64,000 nucleotides of DNA from Marinoscillum sp964351625 (GCA_964351625.1 CAYGOV010000006.1:1-64000); one strand, 5' to 3'. Counted from the first letter of the stretch, positions 44,901 through 53,802 are shown. Made by a program: numbers and translations. Notes: generated from the letters alone by a model not told the origin.

Positions 44901-44954
44901 TTCATCGCTACGCCTATCGTAGTAGATCTTAATTCGAAGAAAGATAAAAACTAA
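41949..44954 (+). CDS. secDF: Fused protein translocase subunit SecDF
   Basis: 1001 residues: SecD followed by SecF in one chain, twelve membrane helices. GLDLQGGMHVTLEV (D1 motif) at about 83-96, RIDRFGTSQPNIQRL, GLAIVIIFMVVYYAKGG; the second half opens with GVDFKGGRSYIVSF and contains IGYSINDTVVVFDRIREN. SecDF uses proton-motive force to pull secreted proteins through SecYEG. An acidic Ser/Asp-rich insertion lies at about 265-325 in the periplasmic D1 part. A strong terminator follows. Confidence 0.96.
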   Translation: MKNKGFVVSLTIIISLLCIYYLSFTFVGQSIQKQATTANTDETGNVNFAEKQRYLDSIWNEPVYNLLGMDYTYQDIKETELNLGLDLQGGMHVTLEVSPVDILKGLSGNNQDADFQAALVQAKANIRGTQNNYVSEFYSLFKTAAPDKSLAYIFSNATNRGRISLNSTDDEVLEIINFEVESAIDRSFNILRTRIDRFGTSQPNIQRLQGTGRIQIELPGVDNPERVRKLLQGVAKLEFWEVHELNEISPTLQAINDLLVKEQKATLDVTDLSDVSSSVQEDLSGLTNDQDDLSALGDESVVIDSALASADDSTEIDALDSIARANQVSPLFALIRSQFGLVYDVKDTSTINRILQREDVKSIIPSNIKFLWAVKPVKGENNTNEFIELHAIKTSRTGKAPLTGEVITDARQDLDQRSRPAISMQMSAAGAKAWRRLTASNVGRRVAIVLDNYVYSAPNVENEIPNGNSSITGNFTIEEAKDLANILKAGALPAPTTIVEDVVIGPSLGKVAQQQGIFSIFAGLAIVIIFMVVYYAKGGLIANVALFFNIFFILGILAQLSASLTLPGIAGIVLTIGMSIDANVLIFERIKEELRNGAGLKAAISSGYSKAYSSIIDANVTTFITGGFLYALGQGPVKGFAITLMIGIACSFFSAVFITRVIVEAFSKKGDKSTLSFANAFSRNAFIGLNFDFLSKRKMAYIFSGVFITVGMIAMIIKPLTLGVDFKGGRSYIVSFNDEVAPSKLKASITPFFENEGTEVKTFGSNKTLKITTSYLIEDETDVADEKVKDALIAGIGSTGLTYQTADGDVADKSFIIGSSSKVTATIADDIKNSSLESGIFALISIFLYILIRFRKWQFGLGAIVALFHDTLFVLSAFAIASLMGVIYEVDQVFVAAILTIIGYSINDTVVVFDRIRENLGIKTGSEMKSVFNESLNSTLSRTLITSVTTLIVVVVLFIFGGAALKGFSFALLVGILVGTYSSIFIATPIVVDLNSKKDKN

Positions 44955-44984
44955 AACTAGCGCTGATTTGGTCAGTTATGAGAA

Positions 44985-45014
44985 GGGCGATTCATTTAAT
45001 GAATCGCCCTTTTT
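44985..45014 (+). terminator. Intrinsic terminator after secDF
   Basis: Arms GGGCGATTCA (44985-44994) and TGAATCGCCC (45000-45009), then TTTTTAT. Confidence 0.88.
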
Positions 45015-45082
45015 ATTTCTAGGGCCAACTAAATAGTCGTGCTAATAAGATAATTGTTAAATTTATAATAAACTTTTCCACC

Positions 45083-45742
45083 ATGGATCCTAACGAACCG
45101 TCCAAATCCGGCAAATATTTATTAGTCATCATTGGGTTTTTTAGTTTGTTCTTTATTCTTGACAGGGTGTTTAGCTTGCCGTCTTCACACGCAGAACACG
45201 TAATAGATCATACGTCAAAAGCAGAAGCAACAAGTGCTGAATCTGGGCACGAAATAGAAGTAAAGAATCCAGAAACCTCTTTGGATAAAGAGGCTGAGGA
45301 AGTAAGTAAAGAACCAGAGAATAAGGTAGTCAGCGGAAACTACTTTGAAAACCTCTTGCAAAACTATAAGAAGAGTTATTTAAGTGATTTGGGAAATGGT
45401 AAGGCCCGCACAGATATCGTCATCAGATACTATAGGCATGCACCTGATGGTAATAGTGCTTATGCTTTGGAATCTCTAGGATTCTATATTCATGAAAGAC
45501 CAGTTGATGCGCGCTATGCCGAGTTTCAATCAAACGCGATATTCTATGGTGACAGTGTGAGGTTGGAAGATATCAAGATCGTTGGTTATACTCTATTGAA
45601 GGAAGGTCTGCCTATAAAACTTATCAAACCCTCTAAATTTAGCGACTCTTGGAAAGCCCGTTCTATTGAAATCGGGACAGATACTACATTATTAGACGAA
45701 CCTACTTTGAGTCTTTCAGCCCTTCAGTCGCTGAAAAAGTAA
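45083..45742 (+). CDS. Single-pass membrane protein of unknown function
   Basis: 219 residues. One N-terminal membrane helix at 11-31, then an acidic linker (EATSAESGHEIEV, EEVSKEPENKVV) and a C-terminal domain about 85-219 with FENLLQNYKKSYLSDLGNG and VIRYYRHAPDGNSAYALESLGFYIHE. The C-terminal part looks like a compact alpha/beta domain, but no family was recognised. It stands alone, after the secDF terminator. Confidence 0.7.
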   Translation: MDPNEPSKSGKYLLVIIGFFSLFFILDRVFSLPSSHAEHVIDHTSKAEATSAESGHEIEVKNPETSLDKEAEEVSKEPENKVVSGNYFENLLQNYKKSYLSDLGNGKARTDIVIRYYRHAPDGNSAYALESLGFYIHERPVDARYAEFQSNAIFYGDSVRLEDIKIVGYTLLKEGLPIKLIKPSKFSDSWKARSIEIGTDTTLLDEPTLSLSALQSLKK

Positions 45743-45809
45743 GTAGCTCTGCTAGGTTAAAAAATCTTAATTCTGAGATTCGCACATTCCGATTTTCCAT
45801 ATTTGCGTA

Positions 45810-46571
45810 GTGAATCGCGTGCTCCTAATCATTCTTTTTTGCATCTATTACCTCACGGCTACCTGTCAATCAGGAATGCTATCAGGGATACTTCTGGACT
45901 CTGTCACACATGTCCCACTTCAGTTTGCCCATGTGACTAATTACTCCAGCAAAGAAGTAGTGTTGACTAATGTGGATGGCAGGTTTAACATTCCAGCATC
46001 TGCTGGGGATACTGTCGTTTTTTCGATTGTTGGATATGAGCGTTTGGGTTGGCAAATAGTTCCACAATGGCTAGAAGATCGGGTTACCTTCAAGCTCCCA
46101 GTGGATGCCATATTGCTGGAAGATGTGATTGTAAAAAACATGCCTACGGAAGCTAAATTCAAACAACAAATACTAGATACTGAACTAGCAGATACTACTT
46201 TTTGGTATCATGGTATGGAGCCCCCAAAGTATGGCGAAGATCCAATGCTCAATGAGAAAGTCATTCACAATCCACTTTTTATAGTTACTCATCCTCTCAC
46301 AGCGATATACTACAACTTTAGCAAGCAGGAAAAAGAACGCCGAAAATATCATCAAATAACTCAAGGGGCAACGAAGCAAAATCGGGTAAATCTCAAGTTC
46401 ACAAGGGAGTGGGTACATGATATGACAGCTCTAGAAGGAGATACGCTCACAGCCTTCATCGACTATTGTGACTTTACACTGGATTACCTGGATCGTACTC
46501 CCTTATATATGATTATGGAGGACATGCTAGCCAAGCTGGATGAGTTTCAAAAAGGTCACCAAAAGGGATAA
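45810..46571 (+). CDS. Exported protein with carboxypeptidase-regulatory-like domain
   Basis: 253 residues with a GTG start. Signal peptide 1-20 (ends TATCQ). CarboxypepD_reg-like beta-sandwich at about 22-110 (GILLDSVTHVPLQFAHV, GRFNIPASAGDTVVFSIVG). Then PTEAKFKQQILDTELAD and a Tyr/Asp-rich helical tail. It has the same plan as the protein at 21694-22323, including the PTEA-x-FK junction. A sub-consensus -7 element (CATATTTG, 45798-45805) sits only 5 bp before the start. Function unknown. Confidence 0.75.
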   Translation: MNRVLLIILFCIYYLTATCQSGMLSGILLDSVTHVPLQFAHVTNYSSKEVVLTNVDGRFNIPASAGDTVVFSIVGYERLGWQIVPQWLEDRVTFKLPVDAILLEDVIVKNMPTEAKFKQQILDTELADTTFWYHGMEPPKYGEDPMLNEKVIHNPLFIVTHPLTAIYYNFSKQEKERRKYHQITQGATKQNRVNLKFTREWVHDMTALEGDTLTAFIDYCDFTLDYLDRTPLYMIMEDMLAKLDEFQKGHQKG

Positions 46572-46633
46572 ATCCTACTTATTCTTTACTTCCCAAGGTA
46601 CAGTCGAATTATTTACATTGACAAGACAAAAAA

Positions 46634-46659
46634 AGACCTGAAGTTGTTACCCCAGGTCT
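46634..46659 (-). terminator. Intrinsic terminator of the 55-codon GCGS gene
   Basis: Minus-strand arms AGACCTG (46659-46653) and CAGGTCT (46640-46634), 12-nt loop, then six T. It follows the small ORF that stops at 46687 and supports that ORF being transcribed. Confidence 0.75.
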
Positions 46660-46686
46660 CGTGTGTGGTTCATACTTTCCAAAAAC

Positions 46687-46854
46687 TTAGCTGCCACAGC
46701 CTACACAGTCAATTTCTGTGCTACGTGGCTTAGTCCCGTTTAGCTTCATTTTCAGGTTATGGATTTTATCCCTTGTATCCATGTCTTGAAACATGTCTCC
46801 TGTCAATTCGCTTTCGAGCTTTGCGATTTCACTAATTAGTTCTTGGTCTGTCAT
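46687..46854 (-). CDS. 55-residue protein ending in a CVGCGS motif
   Basis: A 55-codon frame from ATG 46854 to TAA 46687. The N-terminal 45 residues form a charged amphipathic helix pair (QELISEIAKLESELTGDMF, TRDKIHNLKMKLNG). The C-terminus ends EIDCVGCGS, two Cys separated by two residues. The arrangement recalls leader-plus-core of small modified peptides, or a small metal-binding protein. I have the impression of having seen this as a conserved Bacteroidota small protein, but cannot confirm it. It has its own terminator. Confidence 0.7.
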   Translation of the reverse strand: MTDQELISEIAKLESELTGDMFQDMDTRDKIHNLKMKLNGTKPRSTEIDCVGCGS

Positions 46855-46914
46855 GATTACTTTATTGGTTTTGGTCCACTACAATTTAAAAACAAAAAGA
46901 GTTTTTACAAATCA

Positions 46915-47433
46915 TCATTTTATTAAAACTATTGCTTTTTGTAAGGCAACGTTATTGGGATAAGTGATTTTCTGTCCTTCCTCGTTTTTGAGAATTATCG
47001 AAAACATATTCAAATCGAAGATCATCCCTTCCACTGTATTATCTCCATCCATGATCCTAATGTGATCTCCAATCTTGTAAGGGAAGTAAAAGAATAGGAT
47101 AATAGCAGCAGTGATGTTACTCAGAATAGACCAAGCAGCAAAAAGTCCAATACCGGCTACAGTGAAAAATGAAATGAAATAAACAGAGAGTCCTTCAAAG
47201 GATATATCCCAAGTGAACCCCAGAAAAACAAGGAAGATTGTAAATAGGATGAACCTAAAATACTTGGTCGTATAGACCACTCTTGCCAATGAAATTTCAT
47301 TTCTTCTACCATATCGCCTGATCAAATTGGAGGAAATCCTAGTTGTAATCCAATAAAAAAGGATCAGTCCCCCCGTGATAATCAGTTGTAATGTCAAGCT
47401 ATCTGTCTCTTTAAGAAAGTTTATTATGCCCAT
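46915..47433 (-). CDS. Small MscS-family mechanosensitive channel
   Basis: 172 residues, much shorter than E. coli MscS. Three membrane helices (LIITGGLILFYWITTR, FRFILFTIFLVFLGF, and the pore-type AAWSILSNITAAIILFFYFP) followed by a beta domain (GDHIRIMDGDNTVEGMIFDL). The C-terminal vestibule domain of MscS is missing or reduced. Osmotic pressure release is the family role; whether this short form gates is unknown. Confidence 0.85.
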   Translation of the reverse strand: MGIINFLKETDSLTLQLIITGGLILFYWITTRISSNLIRRYGRRNEISLARVVYTTKYFRFILFTIFLVFLGFTWDISFEGLSVYFISFFTVAGIGLFAAWSILSNITAAIILFFYFPYKIGDHIRIMDGDNTVEGMIFDLNMFSIILKNEEGQKITYPNNVALQKAIVLIK

Positions 47434-47597
47434 AGTTCCTATAGTTGCCGCAAAGTTAATTCAGCTCAAATCAGTTTGGTTCATTCATCTCAAAAAGAGA
47501 TCAAATATTAATCTCAAAATATCAGACCATTGACTGAAAGCAATAGTTGGGACTTGGAAAACGTTAATACCGAACAAACCCTCTAAATCTGACAATC

Positions 47598-48278
47598 ATG
47601 GAAACCAAGAAAAACCCAGAATACGATCTTGAAAGAAAATCAAGCTTATTTTTCGCCATTGGATTAGCAGTAGCATTGCTCATCGTCACGTTGGCCTTCG
47701 AATGGAAGTCACAATATGCCCAGCTAGACCTCAGCGCACCTGATGCCAAATGGGATGAACCTTATGTGGTACAAATTACGGCCTTTCCTAAACCAGAGCC
47801 TCCCAAACCCAAGACTGTCAACAAGGTAAAACCCAACAATCAGCCACCGGTATTTGTAGAGTCCGAAGAGGTACAGGAAATTATAGCGAAGCTTGAGAAT
47901 ACAAAAGAAGTGATCCCATTTTATGACTTCCCAATTGAGGAGCCAGCGCCTGAAGTAGTAGAAATAGTCGAGGACATAGTAGAAAATATGCCTACTTTTC
48001 CTGGTGGCATGTCAGAATTCTACAAATACGTTTCCGAAAATTTAGAATACCCGAGTAAAGCCAGAAGCATGGGCGTCTCTGGTCGTGTGTACATCCAATT
48101 CATCATAGACACAGATGGCAAATTGATCGAAGTGAAATCGATCAAAGGCATAGGTATGGGCTGTGATGAAGAAGCAGTGCGCGTACTGTCTAACTCTCCA
48201 AAATGGTATCCCGGAAAACAGCGCGGAAGGGAAGTCAAAGTCAGAATGGTACTGCCTGTGCAGTTTGCACTTCAATAG
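47598..48278 (+). CDS. TonB-family energy transducer
   Basis: 226 residues. Cytoplasmic N-terminus, one membrane helix at about 17-37, a Pro-rich periplasmic linker (KPEPPKPKTVNKVKP), and a TonB C-terminal domain at about 145-226 (YPSKARSMGVSGRVYIQFIID, GCDEEAVRVLSNSPKWYPGKQ). It couples proton-motive force to outer-membrane receptors such as the one at 61249. Several TonB copies per genome are usual in this phylum. Confidence 0.93.
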   Translation: METKKNPEYDLERKSSLFFAIGLAVALLIVTLAFEWKSQYAQLDLSAPDAKWDEPYVVQITAFPKPEPPKPKTVNKVKPNNQPPVFVESEEVQEIIAKLENTKEVIPFYDFPIEEPAPEVVEIVEDIVENMPTFPGGMSEFYKYVSENLEYPSKARSMGVSGRVYIQFIIDTDGKLIEVKSIKGIGMGCDEEAVRVLSNSPKWYPGKQRGREVKVRMVLPVQFALQ

Positions 48279-48291
48279 CATCAAAAAAGAC

Positions 48292-48324
48292 AAAGCCCAG
48301 CACTTCTTTCGAAAGCTGGGCTTT
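48292..48324. terminator. Bidirectional terminator between tonB-like gene and clpB
   Basis: Arms AAAGCCCAGC (48292-48301) and GCTGGGCTTT (48315-48324), loop of 13 nt; it lies between two convergent genes and serves both. Confidence 0.85.
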
Positions 48325-48331
48325 AGTCATT

Positions 48332-50947
48332 TTAACCAACCTCTACTTCATCCAGATTGATAAACTCTATCTCGTCATTATCCGATAGCGTCAAACCAAT
48401 GACCGTATCTCTGGCGATGGCTCCACTCAAAATTTGCTTAGACAGCTCATTGAGAATTTCGCGCTGAAGCACTCGTTTTAGAGGTCTTGCGCCAAATGTT
48501 GGATCATAACCAACCCTACTAAGATGGTCCAGCACCTTCTCATCAGCCTCTATCTTAACTCCATTTTCAGACAGTCTATTCTGTATCAGTTTAAACTGGA
48601 TTCCCACGATTTTGCGGATGTCATTTCTGCCGAGTGGTCGGAACATTATGGTTTCATCTACTCGATTTAGAAACTCTGGGCGCATAGATTTTTTCAATAT
48701 TTCAAAAACCTCTCTCTTGGTTTCTTCTATCAAGCCCTCAGCATTTTCGTCATTAAGATTTGCCATACGGTCTTGAATCAAAGCCGAACCAATATTGGTG
48801 GTCATGATGATGATCGAATTTTTAAAGTTCGCAACCCGTCCCTTATTGTCCGTCAATCTTCCATCATCTAGTACTTGCAAGAGAATATTGAACACATCCG
48901 GATGCGCTTTCTCTATCTCGTCTAGCAAGATCACGCTATAAGGTTTCCTCCTCACAGCCTCTGTCAGCTGGCCACCTTCATCATATCCCACATATCCCGG
49001 AGGCGCTCCTACAAGTCTACTCACGGCATGTCGCTCTTGATACTCAGACATGTCTATGCGGACCATAGCTGTTTCGTCATTGAAGAGATACTCCGCCAAG
49101 GCTTTCGCCAATTCTGTCTTACCCACACCGGTGGTTCCTAGGAATATAAAAGAACCAATCGGCCGCTTGGGATCCTGAAGTCCTGCTCGACTTCTACGCA
49201 TGGCATCTGCCACAGCACTGATCCCTTCTTCCTGCCCAGCTATTCGCTTTCCAAGTTCCTCCTCTAGATGAATAAGCTTTTCGCGCTCGCTTTGCAGCAT
49301 TTTCGAAAGCGGAATACCGGTCCATCTCGCTACAATCTCAGCGATATCTTCACTGTCAACCTCCTCTTTCAAAAGTGACTTTTCGCCATTTTGCATCTCC
49401 TTGAGCTGCTTCTTGAAACTCTCAAGCTCCTTCTCAGCCTCTACCAATCTGCCATACCTGATCTCTGCTACTAGCCCAAAATCACCAGCTCTTTCCGCTT
49501 GCTCTGCCTCTAACTTAAATCGCTCTATTTGTTCTTTTTGAGACCTCAACCCATTGATTACGGCCTTTTCATTTTCCCACTTGGCCTTGATTTCATTCCT
49601 GCGGCCTGTAAAATCAGCTATCTCTTTGCTGAGCTCATTTTCTTTCACCTTATCCTTCTCACGTCTGATGGCCTCACGCGCTATCTCTAGCTGCATGATT
49701 TTTCGGTTCAGCTCGTCCAGTTCTTCCGGTAAAGAATCTATCTCAATTCTCAACTTAGAAGCTGCCTCATCCATTAAGTCAATTGCCTTGTCAGGCAAAA
49801 ATCTATCGGAAATATATCGGCTTGATAACTCTACAGCTGCGATAACTGCATCGTCTTTGATACGAACACCATGATGCACTTCGTATTTGTCTTTGATACC
49901 TCTCAATATAGAAATGGCATCCTCCATAGAAGGCTCATCCACAGTCACACCTTGGAACCTTCGCTCAAGCGCCTTGTCTTTCTCAATATACTTTTGGTAC
50001 TCCTTCAAGGTAGTGGCACCTATTGCATGTAGTTCGCCACGCGCCAAAGCTGGTTTCAAAAGATTAGCGGCATCCATAGCGCCTTCTCCTCCTCCAGCGC
50101 CTATTAGCGTATGGATCTCATCAATGAAAAGAATAATCTCGCCCTCACTATCTGTCACTTCTTTGATTACCGACTTTAGCCTTTCTTCAAATTCACCTTT
50201 GTATTTAGCTCCAGCTACTAACAGTCCCATATCAAGGGAGATAATCAACTTAGACTTCAAGTTTTCTGGTACATCACCATCAACTATCCGCTGAGCCATA
50301 CCTTCTACAATAGCCGTCTTACCCACACCCGGCTCACCAATGAGCATTGGGTTGTTCTTGGTACGTCGAGCAAGAATCTGAAGGACACGTCTGATTTCCT
50401 CGTCTCTACCTATTACAGGATCGATCTTTCCCTTCTTGGCTTGTTCATTGAGATTGATCGAGTATCGCTCAAGTGAACGGTACTTTGATTCGGCATTTTG
50501 ATCTGTGACGCGATCTCCTTTTCTCAGTTCTTTAATGGCTTGTATGAGTGACTTTTGCTCAAACCCTGAGTCTTTCAATATCTGAGCTGTTTTATCACTT
50601 CCCGCTAGCAAACCCAATATCAGATGTTCCACGGCGACAAATTCGTCACCAAAATCTTTGAGATAATTCTCTGCCTTTTTAAGCGCTTGATGGGCGTTGC
50701 TGGATAAATAAGGTTGACCACCAGATACTTTCGGGTAGGTCTTGATCAACTCTTCCAGCATTGCAGTAAGCTGTAGCTTAGTTGCGCCGAGTTTCTTTAG
50801 CAGAAATGTGATAAGGTTTTCATCAGCCTGCAGAATAGCCATCATCAAATGACCAGTTTCTACTACTTGATGTTCGTTAGTATTTGCGATCTCGGTGGCC
50901 TTCTGTAAAGCCTCCTGAGATTTGATTGTATAGTTGTTGTAATTCAT
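48332..50947 (-). CDS. clpB: ATP-dependent disaggregase ClpB
   Basis: 871 residues, the full ClpB plan: N-domain 1-150; AAA1 with Walker A GEPGVGKTAI and Walker B ILFIDEIHTLIGAGGGEGAMDAANLL; coiled-coil M-domain about 400-530; AAA2 with Walker A GTTGVGKTEL and the VGYDEGGQLTEAVRRKPYSV region. It dissolves aggregates together with DnaK. A heat-shock promoter is expected upstream but no clear consensus was identified in the 232-bp divergent region. Confidence 0.97.
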   Translation of the reverse strand: MNYNNYTIKSQEALQKATEIANTNEHQVVETGHLMMAILQADENLITFLLKKLGATKLQLTAMLEELIKTYPKVSGGQPYLSSNAHQALKKAENYLKDFGDEFVAVEHLILGLLAGSDKTAQILKDSGFEQKSLIQAIKELRKGDRVTDQNAESKYRSLERYSINLNEQAKKGKIDPVIGRDEEIRRVLQILARRTKNNPMLIGEPGVGKTAIVEGMAQRIVDGDVPENLKSKLIISLDMGLLVAGAKYKGEFEERLKSVIKEVTDSEGEIILFIDEIHTLIGAGGGEGAMDAANLLKPALARGELHAIGATTLKEYQKYIEKDKALERRFQGVTVDEPSMEDAISILRGIKDKYEVHHGVRIKDDAVIAAVELSSRYISDRFLPDKAIDLMDEAASKLRIEIDSLPEELDELNRKIMQLEIAREAIRREKDKVKENELSKEIADFTGRRNEIKAKWENEKAVINGLRSQKEQIERFKLEAEQAERAGDFGLVAEIRYGRLVEAEKELESFKKQLKEMQNGEKSLLKEEVDSEDIAEIVARWTGIPLSKMLQSEREKLIHLEEELGKRIAGQEEGISAVADAMRRSRAGLQDPKRPIGSFIFLGTTGVGKTELAKALAEYLFNDETAMVRIDMSEYQERHAVSRLVGAPPGYVGYDEGGQLTEAVRRKPYSVILLDEIEKAHPDVFNILLQVLDDGRLTDNKGRVANFKNSIIIMTTNIGSALIQDRMANLNDENAEGLIEETKREVFEILKKSMRPEFLNRVDETIMFRPLGRNDIRKIVGIQFKLIQNRLSENGVKIEADEKVLDHLSRVGYDPTFGARPLKRVLQREILNELSKQILSGAIARDTVIGLTLSDNDEIEFINLDEVEVG

Positions 50948-51179
50948 GATCTATAAGCAATGTTCATGTACTTCTGATCAAAAGGTATTCCATTACGCTT
51001 TAGAGGAAATTTTAAGTCATTTTGTCTTGAAAGGATTGAATTTTCTACTTCAGCAAGCCAATACGGCAGTTTTAAGTAACCCTTTCGGGAATTAACCAGG
51101 AGGCTCACTCGTGATTTTTCATTTTACTTCCTTGAGACACGTTCGTTTTTTGCTACTTTCCCTAACCAAATAATTAGGA

Positions 51180-52283
51180 ATGACCGACCGACGAAAATTC
51201 ATTAAATCATCTACTACTGCTTTGGGCGTCACAGCGCTTGGTTTGGCTGCTTGTGTAGACCCAAAGGAGAAGTCAATTAATATCAACTTTGAGAAAACCT
51301 ACAAGTGGAAAATGACCACAACCTGGCCACCGAACTTTCCTGTATTAGGGGAAGGTTGTAAAATGCTAGCGGATTGGGTAAGACAAATGTCTGGCGGGCG
51401 GCTGGACATTACCGTTTTTGGTGGAGGTGAGCTAATCCCTGCTTTGGAGGGGTTCGATGCGGTAAGTAATGGCGCAGTGGAGATGAACCATGGCGCAGCA
51501 TACTATTGGGCGGGCAAACTGCCAGCAGCTCCTTTTTTCACGGCAGTGCCTTTCGGTATGAATGCCCAGCAGATGAGTTCGTGGATCATATCTGGTGGAG
51601 GAATGGCACTTTGGGAGGAGCTTTATGCGCCCTTCAATCTAAAGCCATTTATTTGTGGCAATACTGGTGTCCAAATGGGAGGTTGGTTCAATAAAGAAGT
51701 GAATTCACTTGCTGACTTGCAAGGATTGAAAATGAGAATACCAGGGCTAGGAGGTAAAGTTTTTGCGAAAGCGGGAGGCACCCCCATGCTGGTATCAGGT
51801 GGAGAAATATATACCAATCTGGAACGCGGCGTGCTGGATGCTACAGAGTGGATAGGTCCCTATCACGACTATAAAATGGGTCTGCACCGAGTAGCCAAAT
51901 ACTACTACTATCCAGGATGGCAAGAAACTGGTCCTGCCTTGGAGATGATTGTGAATAAACCCAAATTTGAAAGCCTGCCCATCGACTTACAAGAAATACT
52001 CCGTACTGCTTGCTATCGACTAAACGGCTGGATGATGGCAGAATCTGATGCTAAAAACGCCGAATACTTATTGAAAATCCGTCAGGAAAGCGATGTTGAC
52101 ATTCGACCATTTCCTAAGGAGGTGATGGATGGTTTACGCCAAGCATCTGATGAAGTCCTAGGCAATCTCACAACAAACGATCCATTCACCAAAAGAGTAC
52201 ATGAGCATTACGCAACATTCCGATCAAAGCTCAAAGGATGGATGGACATCAGTGAAAGGTATTATTACGAAGAGATGGGATAA
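51180..52283 (+). CDS. TRAP transporter binding protein, TakP-like, Tat lipoprotein
   Basis: 367 residues. Twin-arginine signal DRRKFIKSS and a lipobox at Cys25 (GLAAC), so it is both Tat-exported and lipid-anchored. The mature part has the TakP signatures: WKMTTTWPPNFPVLGEG, MSGGRLDITVFGGGELIPALEGFDAVS, TAVPFGMNAQQM and TGVQMGGWFNKE, with Asp/Glu-Trp at DATEWIGPYHDYK. TakP-type proteins bind 2-oxo acids (lactate, pyruvate or ketoisocaproate class). Its permeases are at 56.3-59.4 kb on the other strand. Confidence 0.93.
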   Translation: MTDRRKFIKSSTTALGVTALGLAACVDPKEKSININFEKTYKWKMTTTWPPNFPVLGEGCKMLADWVRQMSGGRLDITVFGGGELIPALEGFDAVSNGAVEMNHGAAYYWAGKLPAAPFFTAVPFGMNAQQMSSWIISGGGMALWEELYAPFNLKPFICGNTGVQMGGWFNKEVNSLADLQGLKMRIPGLGGKVFAKAGGTPMLVSGGEIYTNLERGVLDATEWIGPYHDYKMGLHRVAKYYYYPGWQETGPALEMIVNKPKFESLPIDLQEILRTACYRLNGWMMAESDAKNAEYLLKIRQESDVDIRPFPKEVMDGLRQASDEVLGNLTTNDPFTKRVHEHYATFRSKLKGWMDISERYYYEEMG

Positions 52284-52312
52284 TTTTGGTCCTCTTAATT
52301 AACACAGATTGA

Positions 52313-53095
52313 ATGGCGAGTATCGCTAAGATCAAAATAGGAATAGCACTCTCAGGCGGCGGTGCCCTTGGTGCGGCTCACGTGGGTGCATTGAAAGCAC
52401 TGCAAGAAGCAGACATTGTTCCACATCACATGAGTGGCATTAGCGCAGGAGCGATTGTTGGCGCACTCTACTGTGCGGGAAATAGTCCAGATGATATATT
52501 GAGCTATTTTGAAATAGACTCCCTATTGGAGCTAGTGAAGTTTGAAGGGTTAGACTCAGGGCTTGTAGATACCGATCATTTTCAAAAAATCATTAGGGAA
52601 AACTGTGGTTCAGACAAGCTGGAAGATTTGGAAATCAAGCTGACTATTGGGGCAACTAATCTAAATAAAGGGACTTTTGAAATATTTGAAAAAGGTACGC
52701 TTTCAAAGATAGCAGGTGCATCTTCTGCCGTACCATTGCTGATGAAACCCGTCAAAATTGGTAATGATCAATATGTAGATGGTGGAGTCATTAATAACCT
52801 ACTGGTAGGACCACTCAAGGAAACTTGCAATTTTGTTATCGGCATCAACGCACATCATTTTCAAGAGGTAAATGATCTAAGTGGGGTAAAAGAGGTCGCA
52901 CAAAGATGTTTTGAAATCATAGCTGGCAACAGTGTGATTTCCAATGGTGAAAAATGTGACTTCTTTCTGGAAATAAAAGAATCCTCCGAGTACGCCTTGT
53001 TTGACTTCAAGCATTCCAAAGAGATCTTTGATATTGGTTATAAGGAGATGAAAGCCGAGATTGATAAGATTAAGCAGAGGATATGGAATATGTAA
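52313..53095 (+). CDS. Patatin-like phospholipase
   Basis: 260 residues, cytoplasmic. Oxyanion loop LSGGGALGAAHVG at 13-25, nucleophile Ser44 in GISAGAIVG, and Asp156 in YVDGGVINNL, making the Ser-Asp dyad complete. Patatin-like proteins hydrolyse acyl esters of lipids. It lies 29 bp after the TRAP binding protein on the same strand; a TAATTTTG element in that gap could also start transcription separately. A link with the TRAP system is not established. Confidence 0.93.
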   Translation: MASIAKIKIGIALSGGGALGAAHVGALKALQEADIVPHHMSGISAGAIVGALYCAGNSPDDILSYFEIDSLLELVKFEGLDSGLVDTDHFQKIIRENCGSDKLEDLEIKLTIGATNLNKGTFEIFEKGTLSKIAGASSAVPLLMKPVKIGNDQYVDGGVINNLLVGPLKETCNFVIGINAHHFQEVNDLSGVKEVAQRCFEIIAGNSVISNGEKCDFFLEIKESSEYALFDFKHSKEIFDIGYKEMKAEIDKIKQRIWNM

Positions 53096-53241
53096 AAACG
53101 CTTATTACATATTGATTTAAATCAAAAAAACCCACCCTCTTTAAGTATTGGTTTGAGTTGAATGATCTCCAAAATCAAATTTCATTATTAAGATTCAGAA
53201 TTATGATACTTTTTTTTAAGAGAATTAACTAACCCTGTCTC

Positions 53242-53802
53242 TCAATCAAACTTCATTGATGTACCGTAAGTCAGTTGCAAATCATCACTAATCAACGTGA
53301 TTTTAGATGCCGCAATTTTGCGCTCATAGTCCATTGCAGTCATTTTATGAATATCACGTAGTTGCAAGTCAGCGTTTAGGGAAAGTAGATAATTCACTAC
53401 TTCTGTGTTTCGATTTAATGTAGCAATGATAAGTGGCGAACGATCGCGAATATCCAATGCGTTAATATTTGCACCATAATCAACCAGAATTTTTACCAAT
53501 TCCATATTACCGCGCTCTACTGCGGCATGCATTGCTGTACCTTTTTGACTCGACTTATTTAAGTCAATGCCCAAATCCAACAACACCTTAACAGAAGCAC
53601 TTTGCCCATTGGCCACTGCAAAGGCAAGAACCCCATATCCTTCCTTGGTTAACAGCTGATTAGCTTCGGTATTTTTCAAATACTGACAAGATAAAGCCAC
53701 CAAGTCATTGCTAAGAATAGCTTCAAATAAATTGGTTTGGGCATTTACTCTAAATGAGCATATAGATATCATTATTAGTAACCCAAATTTGAATAGCTGC
53801 AT
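53242..53802 (-). CDS. Exported ankyrin-repeat protein
   Basis: 186 residues. Signal peptide 1-21 (ends FRVNAQT), then about four ankyrin repeats: GYGVLAFAVANGQSASVKVL, GTAMHAAVERGNMELVKILV, RSPLIIATLNRNTEVVNYLL and MTAMDYERK. Ankyrin repeats bind proteins; in the periplasm they sometimes protect catalases or other enzymes. No catalytic partner is adjacent. Single gene. Confidence 0.85.
   Translation of the reverse strand: MQLFKFGLLIMISICSFRVNAQTNLFEAILSNDLVALSCQYLKNTEANQLLTKEGYGVLAFAVANGQSASVKVLLDLGIDLNKSSQKGTAMHAAVERGNMELVKILVDYGANINALDIRDRSPLIIATLNRNTEVVNYLLSLNADLQLRDIHKMTAMDYERKIAASKITLISDDLQLTYGTSMKFD

Noticed and set aside
50948..51179. Heat-shock element upstream of clpB
   Set aside because: No CIRCE-type or sigma32-type sequence could be recognised in the divergent region.
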